Shown here one piece after another: positions 57,533-64,000 of a stretch of 64,000 nucleotides of DNA. The notes beneath the pieces are model-generated. The model saw only the letters and a program-made list of their open reading frames with translations, searched no databases and had not been told where the DNA came from. Origin of the DNA: Halolamina rubra (GTDB taxonomy: Archaea; Halobacteriota; Halobacteria; Halobacteriales; Haloferacaceae); assembly GCF_000739555.1 (NCBI RefSeq), contig NZ_BBJN01000009.1:1-64000 (forward strand), in the 5' to 3' direction. How positions within the stretch are numbered: position 1 is the stretch's first letter; the number at the start of each line of letters is the position of its first letter. The position numbers were made by a program, and so were the translations under genes.

Positions 57533-58146
57533 ATGAGCGAGGCGGGGTCCGATTCGGGGCAGACAGGCCGAACCGACGAGCGGGGGGACGCGGCCCGGGT
57601 GTTGATCGTGGAGGACGAGCCCGACGTGGCCGAACTCTACCGCAACACCGTCGAGGCGGAGGGGTACGACGTCGACGTCGCGAACAGCGTCGGCGCCGGC
57701 GCGACCGCCTCTCCGCCGCGTACGACATCGCGCTGCTGGACCGGCGGCTCCCGGACGGCCACGGCGAGGAGCTGCTGGCGACGATCCGGGACCGCGAGCT
57801 CGACATCCGGGTCGGGATGGTGACCGCGGTCGAGCCCGACTTCGACATCGTGGAGATGGGGTTCGACCTCTACGTGCTCAAGCCACTCTCCCAGCGCGAA
57901 CTCGTCGACGCCGTCGACCGCCTCGGCAGCCGGAGCGAGTACGACGACCGGCTCCAGCGAACGGCGGCGCTGGCCTCCAAGCGGGCGACGCTCGAGGCGG
58001 AGAAACCCCGTGAGGCGCTGGAGCGCAGCGAGCGCTACCAGGAGCTGACCGACGAGCTGGCGGAACTGGACGCCGAACTCGAACGGCTCACCGAGCAGTT
58101 CGACACCCAGGACTACCGCCGGCTGTTCGAGGATATCGGCGTCTAG
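57533..58146 (+). pseudogene. HalX-type response regulator, frameshifted
   Basis: The receiver domain starts RVLIVEDEPDVAELYRNTVE. After a frame switch near 57695-57710 it continues DRLSAAYDIALLDRRLPDGH, holding the phospho-acceptor Asp, then a VLKPLSQRELVD segment. The C-terminal half is the haloarchaeal HalX coiled-coil domain (LERSERYQELTDELAELDAE, then LERLTEQFDTQDYRRLF). Joined length is about 204 residues. No other damage is seen, so a base-call error is likely. The cognate histidine kinase is not in the window. It ends overlapping the convergent RecJ-like gene by 4 bases. Confidence 0.78.
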
Positions 58147-59576
58147 TCCACCTGATCGCCGACGATCCGGTCGGCCTCCTCGACGAACGCGTCCCGTTTC
58201 TCCCGGGGGATCGTCGCCCCCGCCGCCACGTCGTGGCCGCCGCCGCCCCCGCCGACCGCTGCCGCGGCCTCCGACATCACGACCGAGAGATCCAGCCCGT
58301 CGCGAACGAGGAACCCGCTCCCCCGCGCCGACACTTTGAGCTCCTCGTCGTTCTCCTGGGCGAACGCGACGATCGGCTGATCGCGCCGGACGCCCTCCGC
58401 GCCCAGCGCCATCCCGGCGATGATGCCGACGATGGTCTCGCGGATCCGGGTGCCGGCGTCGAACCACTGGAGGTTGTCGGCCTGCTCGACGCCCTCGGTC
58501 TTCACCCACTCCAGCCCCTCCGAGAGGTTCCGGCGGTGGGTGCGGAGCAGCGTCCGCGCCTCCTCGAGCGCCTCGCCGCGGTAGCCCAAACACACTGCCA
58601 GCCCCACGTCTGCCCGTTCGTAGCGGGCGGTCGCGTTCAGCACCGTCGAGAACTCGCTCACGTCCCGGAGCTCGGTGCCGACCTCCTCCGCCGAGAGCGT
58701 GTACGTCGTCGTCGTCACGCCGTTGACGCGCTCCGGGGGGACGCCCCGCGAGATGGCGTGCTGCATCAGCGCGCTGGCGACGGTCTGTCTCTCCTCGAAG
58801 GAGAGATCCACCCAGCGCCGCCAGTCGCCGTCGACTTTGAGGTCGATGTCCAGCTCCGAGAGGAAGCGGATCGCACCCTCCTCGTCGCCGGAGATCCCGG
58901 GGATCCGGAGCTCGCTCGCGTACTCGAGCAGCTTCGGGAGGGGGCGGGTCTGCCGGCCGTACAGCGAGATGTCCGTCACCTCCTCGATGGCGCCGGCGTC
59001 GACGCCCTCGGCGACGATCCCCTCGTTGGCGCCCAGCAGCCCGCCGTCGGTGTCCTGCATGTCGCCGACGGCGCCGACGACCGCCAGCGCCGCGAGATCG
59101 CGGTTGTCGACGCCCTCGCGCTCCATCGCGCGGGCGAGCACGTACGTCGCCCCCGCGCCGGAGAGCTCCGACGCGCCGTCGATCCCGAACAGAAGCGGGT
59201 TGAGGTGGTGCTCGATCTCGGGCGGCTCCGCACCCTCTTCTGCGGTCGCCGGCTGGTGGTGGTCGGCGACGACGGCGTCGAACGCGCCGGCGCGGTGGTG
59301 GGGGAGGATCTCGTCGAGCTGACCGCTGCCGAAGTCCGTGAACAGCGCGACCTCGTGGTCGGTCGCGGCGATGCGCTCGATCGCGTCGGCGTCCAGCTGC
59401 TTCTCGAACGTCGTCTCGAAGGGGATCCCCGCCCGCTCCAGCGCGGTGGCGGCGATGGCGCCGCTGGTGAGGCCGTCGGCGTCGATGTGGGAGGCCAACA
59501 CCACGGAGTCGGCGGCCAGCACCCGCTCGGCGCAGGCGTCGGCGCGGTCGGCCATCGCGGGGACGGGGTCGCTCAT
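58143..59576 (-). CDS. recJ: RecJ-like DHH nuclease
   Basis: A 477-residue DHH/DHHA1 exonuclease of the archaeal RecJ/GAN type. Motifs: LASHIDADGLTSG, LFTDFGSG, VVADHHQP, GAVGDMQDTDGG and C-terminal GGGGGGHDVAAGA. In archaea such proteins act in replication or repair with the CMG helicase. Full length. Confidence 0.88.
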   Translation of the reverse strand: MSDPVPAMADRADACAERVLAADSVVLASHIDADGLTSGAIAATALERAGIPFETTFEKQLDADAIERIAATDHEVALFTDFGSGQLDEILPHHRAGAFDAVVADHHQPATAEEGAEPPEIEHHLNPLLFGIDGASELSGAGATYVLARAMEREGVDNRDLAALAVVGAVGDMQDTDGGLLGANEGIVAEGVDAGAIEEVTDISLYGRQTRPLPKLLEYASELRIPGISGDEEGAIRFLSELDIDLKVDGDWRRWVDLSFEERQTVASALMQHAISRGVPPERVNGVTTTTYTLSAEEVGTELRDVSEFSTVLNATARYERADVGLAVCLGYRGEALEEARTLLRTHRRNLSEGLEWVKTEGVEQADNLQWFDAGTRIRETIVGIIAGMALGAEGVRRDQPIVAFAQENDEELKVSARGSGFLVRDGLDLSVVMSEAAAAVGGGGGGHDVAAGATIPREKRDAFVEEADRIVGDQVD

Positions 59577-59618
59577 CGCTCTGGTCGAACTGGGGGCGGC
59601 TTCCGGTAAAAAATCTCG

Positions 59619-60899
59619 TTAGTCGTTCGGGACGACCTCGGGCGACCGGATCGTCTCGGGGTCGCCGTCGAGCGTCGCGAGCACCATCGCCGCCGTCAGC
59701 ACGGCGAGGCCGGCACAGACGAGGTACTCGACCTGCATGCCGACGACGGAGGCGACCGGTAGCGCCACGAGCGGCCCGATCGTCGAGCCGAGGTCGCCGA
59801 ACACGTTGTAGACGCCGCCGAGCTTCCCCACGTCGCCGCCGGGGGCGATGTCGCCGAGGTACGCCATCAGCGGCGGCCCCGTGCCGCCGACGCCGATCCC
59901 CACGAGCGCGACACCGACGACCGTGCTCTCGACGCTGGGGACGAGCGCGAGCAGCGCGAAGCCGGCCGCGAGCAGCCCCAGCGCCGGGATCACGGTGTAC
60001 GTCCGCGAGGGCAGCGTGTCGGAGAGGCGCCCGACCACGAGCGTCGTCACCGACATCGCGAGCACGGAGATCGCCATCACGATCCCGCTGACGCCCGTCG
60101 ACGCCAGGGCGCCGAGCCCGATGTCGAACTCCCGGGTGTACAGCACGACCGTCGAGAGCAGAATCCCCGCGTACAGCAGGCGCACCGCGAAGTTCGTGGC
60201 GCCGATGCCGAGCACCCGGGCGTCGGCGCGAACGACCGCCGGGAGGTCGCGCAGGCGCGTCGTCGCCGACGCGCTCCCCTCGACGTTGGGGAGGACGACG
60301 AACGCGACGAACGCCGCGAACAGCCCCAGCCCGCCGGCGACGGCGAACGCCTCGCTGTAGCCGTAGAGATCCGTCAGGATCCCACCGAGGACCAGCCCCG
60401 CGGGGAAGCCGAGGCTCTGCCCGCCGCGCATGTACCCCACCCACTTCCCGCGGTTCTTCGCGGTCGTGACGTGGGTGACGGTGGAGAACGCGCCGACGAA
60501 CACGAACGCCGAGCCGACGCCCCACAGCGCCCGCGAGAGGAAGAAGATCGCGGCGCTGGACAGCGGGATCGGCCCCGGATCGAGCGCGATCACGTAGCCG
60601 AACGGCACCATCCCCTGCACGAGCAGGCCGAGCAGCATCGGGCGGCGGGTGCCGAGGCGGTCGAGCACCTGCCCCGCCGGCGTGTTCAGCAGCAGGCGCG
60701 TGAACCGGTTGACCGAGAGGATCAGCCCGACGACGAACGCGGAGATGCCGAGCACCGTCCCCAGCGCCGGCAGCGTGGGGAACGCGACGCCGCCGCCGAC
60801 GCCGCCGAAGAACACGCCGGCGATCACCGCGCCGACGACGACCGGCACGCTGGGCTCCTCGTCGTCGATCGCGGGGCTCGTGAGGGTGGGGAGCTGCAC
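59619..60899 (-). CDS. MFS transporter
   Basis: A 426-residue integral membrane protein with twelve predicted hydrophobic segments in two six-helix halves, and the loop-2 motif (DRLGTRRPMLLG). The substrate cannot be predicted. Its start is seven bases from the stop of the next leftward amidohydrolase gene, so they may form an operon. Confidence 0.85.
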   Translation of the reverse strand: MQLPTLTSPAIDDEEPSVPVVVGAVIAGVFFGGVGGGVAFPTLPALGTVLGISAFVVGLILSVNRFTRLLLNTPAGQVLDRLGTRRPMLLGLLVQGMVPFGYVIALDPGPIPLSSAAIFFLSRALWGVGSAFVFVGAFSTVTHVTTAKNRGKWVGYMRGGQSLGFPAGLVLGGILTDLYGYSEAFAVAGGLGLFAAFVAFVVLPNVEGSASATTRLRDLPAVVRADARVLGIGATNFAVRLLYAGILLSTVVLYTREFDIGLGALASTGVSGIVMAISVLAMSVTTLVVGRLSDTLPSRTYTVIPALGLLAAGFALLALVPSVESTVVGVALVGIGVGGTGPPLMAYLGDIAPGGDVGKLGGVYNVFGDLGSTIGPLVALPVASVVGMQVEYLVCAGLAVLTAAMVLATLDGDPETIRSPEVVPND

Positions 60900-60906
60900 G
60901 GTCGCG

Positions 60907-62094
60907 CTACCAGGCGTACTCCTCGCGCGGGTCCGTCGCGTCGGCCTCGCGATCGAACACGTGCTCGCCGTCGACGAACACGTGCTGGGTCCGGCTGTCG
61001 ACCCGCCAGAACTCGCCGTCCCAGACCGCCACGTCGGCGTCGGTGCCCGGCTCGAGCGTGCCGACGCGGTCCTCGATGCCCAGGATCTCCGCGGCGTTGA
61101 CCGTCACGGCGTCGAGGGCGGCCTCCGGCGGGAACCCCTCGCGAACCGCGAGCCCGACGCAGACGTCGAGATGCTGCTGGGGCAGGATCGGCGCGTCGGT
61201 CTGGATCGCGACTTTCACGCCGGCGTCGTGGAGGATCCCCGGCGTCTCGAAGGTGATGTTGCGGAGCTCGTACTTCGTCGCCGAGGAGATCGACGGGCCG
61301 ACGACGGCCGGCACGTCGCGCTCGACGAACTCCTCGGCCATCACGTGGCCCTCGGTCGCGTGCTCGATCGAGAGATCGTCGATGCCGAACTCGTCGGCGA
61401 TCCGGAACACGGTCCGGATGTCGTCGGCGCGGTGGGCGTGGACTCGGAGCGGGAGGTCGCCGGTGAGCACCCGCGAGAGGTTCTCCATCCCGAGGTCGCG
61501 CTCGAACTCGTCGTCCTCGTCGGCGTTGGCCTTCCGGTCGAGGTAGTCCTCGGCGGCCATGAACTGCTCGCGGAGCGTGGCGGCGACGCCCGGCCGGGTG
61601 GAGGGCTGGCGCCCCTCGCGCTCGCCGTGGAACCGCTTGGGGTTCTCGCCCATCGCGGCCTTCATCCCGTCCTCCCTGATCAGCATCTCGTCGGCGCGGT
61701 CGCCGTAGGTCTTCATCGAGACGATCACGCCGCCGATGACGTTGCCGCTGCCCATGCGGCTGGAGACGCTGGTGACCCCGTTCTGGAACGCGTGTTTGAG
61801 CTCCTCGTCGCGCGGGTGGAACCCGTCGAGCGCGTTGACGTGTGGCGTCGTCGCCGACGTGCCCTCGTTGAAGTCGCCGTCCTCGGGCTCGCCCCACTCC
61901 GCCATCCCGGCGTGGGAGTGGGCGTCGACGAGCCCCGGCGTGACGTGGGCGCCGTCGACGTCGATCTCCTCTGCGTCGGCCGGCACGTCGACGTCGCCCA
62001 CGTCGACGATCTCCCCGCCCTCGATCAGTACGTCGCCCTCGACTGTTCCGCGTTCGGTCTGGGTGTGCACGACCCCGTTCCGGATGGCTCGCAT
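60907..62094 (-). CDS. amidohydrolase (imidazolonepropionase-like)
   Basis: A 395-residue amidohydrolase. Metal-site motifs: TPGLVDAHSHAG, LRVHAHRADD, IEHATEGH and IQTDAPILPQQ. The reaction and substrate are unknown. The MFS transporter gene directly downstream may import its substrate. Confidence 0.82.
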   Translation of the reverse strand: MRAIRNGVVHTQTERGTVEGDVLIEGGEIVDVGDVDVPADAEEIDVDGAHVTPGLVDAHSHAGMAEWGEPEDGDFNEGTSATTPHVNALDGFHPRDEELKHAFQNGVTSVSSRMGSGNVIGGVIVSMKTYGDRADEMLIREDGMKAAMGENPKRFHGEREGRQPSTRPGVAATLREQFMAAEDYLDRKANADEDDEFERDLGMENLSRVLTGDLPLRVHAHRADDIRTVFRIADEFGIDDLSIEHATEGHVMAEEFVERDVPAVVGPSISSATKYELRNITFETPGILHDAGVKVAIQTDAPILPQQHLDVCVGLAVREGFPPEAALDAVTVNAAEILGIEDRVGTLEPGTDADVAVWDGEFWRVDSRTQHVFVDGEHVFDREADATDPREEYAW

Positions 62095-62261
62095 ACTCGC
62101 GAGTAGCAGCGGTGGGACAAATGATTTCGGTTCGAAGCACGCCCGGCCGCGGCGCGGGGCTGGCGTCTCGCCGTGCGAGGGATTAACACCCCCGGAGTAG
62201 AGTTAAGTGCCACCGCGTCAGAGCAACTGACAGGTCGAACGATGCGCCTCCCGACATCCCT
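62095..62261. other. gap with TATA-like boxes upstream of a candidate RNA
   Basis: No reading frame is convincing. ATTAACAC (around 62182) and AGTTAAGTG (around 62204) are the best TATA-like stretches. A rightward transcript from the second would begin near 62230, just before the hairpins. Confidence 0.35.
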
Positions 62262-62417
62262 CCCGATGCTCGCAGGGCTCAATAGCTCTGCGCTCGGGTC
62301 TACCGGAGCGGACCGGTTCGGGTACGTCGGGATTATTGCATCCGTACGTCCGCAGGTTCGTTCCGGTCGGCTCGCAGCGTGAATCCGTTCACGGCGGCCC
62401 GGTCGGTGCGAACCTGC
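62262..62417 (+). ncRNA. candidate structured RNA
   Basis: Three strong stem-loops follow one another. Stem A is CCCGA (62262-62266)/TCGGG (62294-62298) enclosing GCAGGGCT (62272-62279)/AGCTCTGC (62284-62291). Stem B is ACCGG (62302-62306)/CCGGT (62313-62317). Stem C is GCAGGTTCG (62352-62360)/CGAACCTGC (62409-62417), enclosing CGTGAA (62378-62383)-TCCG-TTCACG (62388-62393). Further short hairpins continue towards 62500. I do not see the SRP RNA or RNase P RNA signatures. It could be an independent RNA or a long leader of the next gene. Confidence 0.38.
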
Positions 62418-62506
62418 ACTCTCCTGGAGCCGTCTGTTCACGCTGTGGGCCAACTCCCACGGGAGCTGGTCCCCCCAGCACGTTCGAGTCGTGGTGGGAG
62501 CATGCG

Positions 62507-62815
62507 ATGAGCACCAAAAGCTCCGACGGGTCGGCGGTTCGCCGCCAGCCCGTCGGCGTGGACTGTACAGTCAGCGTCCCGCGCAACGCCGCCGGCGACC
62601 TCGAGACCGGCGTCCGCGACCGCCTCGGCGGCGCCGACGGCGTCGACGCGGTCGAGGAGGTCGACCTGCAGGGCATCCGGCCCGGCCTGAACGACCTGAC
62701 GGTCACGGTCTCGGCGTCGCTCGTCGTCGACGACGGCGCCGAGACGGCCGCCCGGCTGGAGGACCGCTTCGGCGTCAGCGAGGTCGAGGTAGAGTTACGC
62801 ACGGGGCCGCCCTAG
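62507..62815 (+). CDS. acidic conserved haloarchaeal protein
   Basis: A 102-residue protein (VDCTVSVPRNAAGDLETGVR, then GVDAVEEVDLQGIRPGLNDL). The composition is typical of a real haloarchaeal gene, but I recognise no family. The in-frame sequence upstream to 62336 is open but overlaps the structured RNA region, so the ATG at 62507 is preferred. Its stop lies at the first unit of the tandem hairpin array. Confidence 0.6.
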   Translation: MSTKSSDGSAVRRQPVGVDCTVSVPRNAAGDLETGVRDRLGGADGVDAVEEVDLQGIRPGLNDLTVTVSASLVVDDGAETAARLEDRFGVSEVEVELRTGPP

Positions 62816-62999
62816 CCAGTCACGGCGCGTGACCTGCGGCGACCTCCGTGTCGCCGCGACGGAACTTGATGCCGTGACTGTGCGTAGCCAACAACGGCGC
62901 GTGACCAACCGCCGCCTCCGTGCGGCGGTTACGGAACCTACGCCGTGACTGTGTATAGCCAACTACGGCACGTGACCAACCGCCGCCTCAACCACTCGC
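62814..62999. repeat. tandem hairpin units (about 72 bp, 2.5 copies)
   Basis: Units start at 62814, 62886 and 62957; the third is cut short. Unit 1 has outer arms GTCACGGC (62819-62826)/GCCGTGAC (62871-62878) and an inner stem GCGGCGAC (62836-62843)/GTCGCCGC (62850-62857). Unit 2 has an inner stem AACCGCCGC (62907-62915)/GCGGCGGTT (62922-62930). The inner stems differ in sequence but both pair fully, with the same loop CTCCGT, so changes are compensatory. This implies selection on structure. Confidence 0.65.
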
Positions 63000-63133
63000 C
63001 GCCGGCACTCGTCCCCGCCGGCGAACGAGCCCTCCGTCTACGGGGCCGCCGACGCGGCCTCGATTCTTCGACCCACCAGCCGCGCCGCCGGGGAAGGGCA
63101 AGGTAGTTACCCGTTCCGCCCCCGACTCCCGCC

Positions 63134-64000
63134 ATGAGCGTACTGGAGGACGCCCGCGCCGTGCTCGCGGTCGACGGGGTCTGCGACGCCTGTCTGGGCC
63201 GCGTGTTCGCCGACCGGAGCCACGGCCTCACCAACCGCGACCGGGGGCGGGCGCTGCGCACCGTCGTCGGCCTCGAGGACGACGAGCCGCCGGAGTACGT
63301 CGACCCCGACGGCTGCTGGGTCTGCGAGGGCCGCTGTGGCGAGTTCGACGAGTGGGCCGAGCGCGCCGCCGCCGCGGTCGAGGACGTGGAGTTCGAGAGC
63401 TACCAGGTCGGCACCCGCCCGCCGGCGCTGATCGAGGAGAACGAGCGCATGCTCCGGGAGGACGCCGGGCTCGACACCGACGCCGGCGAGCGGTTCAAGA
63501 GCGAGTTCAACCGCGAGGTCGGCAAGCGCGTCGGCCGGCTCACCGACACCGAGGTCGACTTCGAGCGCCCGGACGTGCAGTTCCTGCTCGACCTCGAGGA
63601 CGACGCCGTCGAGGCGCAGGTGAACTCCGCGTTCGTCTACGGCCGCTACCGGAAGCTGGAGCGGGGGATCCCGCAGACGAAGTGGCCCTGCTCGGCCTGC
63701 AACGGCAGCGGGCGACAGGGCCGGGAGCCCTGCGAGGAGTGTGACGGGCTCGGCTACCGCTACCCCGAGAGCGTCGAACAGCTCACCGCGCCCGTCGTCG
63801 AGGACGTGATGGACGGCGTGGGGGCGACGTTCCACGGCGCCGGCCGCGAGGACGTCGACGCCCGGATGCTCGGCACCGGCCGGCCGTTCGTCATCGAGGT
63901 CGAGGAGCCCCGCCGGCGCGTCGTCGACACCGACCGCCTGCAGTCGGACATCAACGCGTTCGCCGAGGGGAAAGTCGAGGTCGAGGGGCTGCGGCTCGCG
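63134..64000 (+). CDS. pus10: tRNA pseudouridine synthase Pus10 (partial)
   Basis: The gene runs off the right edge; 289 codons are visible. The N-terminal zinc/THUMP-containing part has CDACLG and CWVCEGRC. A second zinc pair (CSACNGSG and CEECDGLG) sits before YPESVEQL. The catalytic Asp lies in GREDVDARMLGTGRPF. It makes pseudouridine at tRNA positions 54/55. Part of the C-terminal catalytic domain is outside the window. Confidence 0.93.
   Translation, partial: MSVLEDARAVLAVDGVCDACLGRVFADRSHGLTNRDRGRALRTVVGLEDDEPPEYVDPDGCWVCEGRCGEFDEWAERAAAAVEDVEFESYQVGTRPPALIEENERMLREDAGLDTDAGERFKSEFNREVGKRVGRLTDTEVDFERPDVQFLLDLEDDAVEAQVNSAFVYGRYRKLERGIPQTKWPCSACNGSGRQGREPCEECDGLGYRYPESVEQLTAPVVEDVMDGVGATFHGAGREDVDARMLGTGRPFVIEVEEPRRRVVDTDRLQSDINAFAEGKVEVEGLRLA

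Noticed and set aside
62230-62506. Structured region as SRP (7S) RNA or RNase P RNA
   Set aside because: The SRP domain IV motif (CCGGAAGG with AGCAGC) and the RNase P GAGGAAAGTCC-type core are not seen.

Overview
The window is haloarchaeal (class Halobacteria). The proteins are strongly acidic and the chromosomal DNA is very GC-rich. Many genes are (nearly) leaderless, with a TATA-like box about 25-35 bases before the start codon. The transcription and translation genes are archaeal: split RNA polymerase A'/A'' and B'/B'' subunits, EF-1alpha, and EF-2 with a diphthamide site. I cannot name the genus from sequence alone.

Region 1 (107-10609) is an integrated mobile element of about 10.5 kb. 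It sits in the 3' half of a tRNA-Ala(CGC) gene. A perfect 34-bp direct repeat (107-140 and 10576-10609) marks its ends. A tyrosine recombinase lies next to the left end behind two strong inverted repeats. The cargo is a 1304-residue type IIG-like restriction-modification enzyme, three small membrane proteins of unknown function, a winged-helix regulator divergent from a SWIM zinc-finger/zinc-ribbon gene pair, and a small SH3-like protein. It has visibly lower GC than the chromosome. It contains a 1.75-kb gene-free, AT-richer stretch (6585-8340) and about ten scattered copies of a 15-bp motif, GCGATGAGGnnGGGR. No capsid, spike or packaging gene was recognised.

Region 2 (10648-28371) is the core information-processing block, nearly all leftward: rpoH, rpoB'', rpoB', rpoA', rpoA'', nusA-like, rps12 and rps7, then EF-2, EF-1alpha and rps10. 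It is interrupted by a homoserine dehydrogenase/ACT-domain pair, a rightward HExxH protein and a PQQ-type sugar dehydrogenase lipoprotein. A tRNA-Asp(GTC) gene follows at 28372, trailed by two decaying copies of its own 3' end.

Region 3 (28681-43988) holds ordinary metabolic genes: trehalose-6-phosphate synthase, dihydropteroate synthase, a HerA-like ATPase (frameshifted), three methyltransferase-fold genes including pcm, a membrane-anchored DHH phosphoesterase, an aldo/keto reductase, PEP synthase, NikR, an amidohydrolase and a DsbA/FrnE-like protein.

Region 4 (44200-64000) holds mutS-mutL, coaBC, an NRDE-family protein, ThpR, a TPR protein with DUF424, a lipoprotein with two tandem HiPIP-like domains, sufS (frameshifted) and sufU. 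A small signalling set follows (HTH regulator, RAD55/KaiC-like ATPase, frameshifted HalX-type response regulator), then a RecJ-like DHH nuclease, an MFS transporter, an amidohydrolase and the start of pus10. The 62.1-63.1 kb interval before pus10 holds a strongly structured candidate RNA and a tandem array of hairpin units with compensatory base changes.

Three otherwise intact conserved genes (herA-like, sufS, response regulator) each carry one frameshift in a GC-rich run. Indel errors in the assembly are the simplest explanation.
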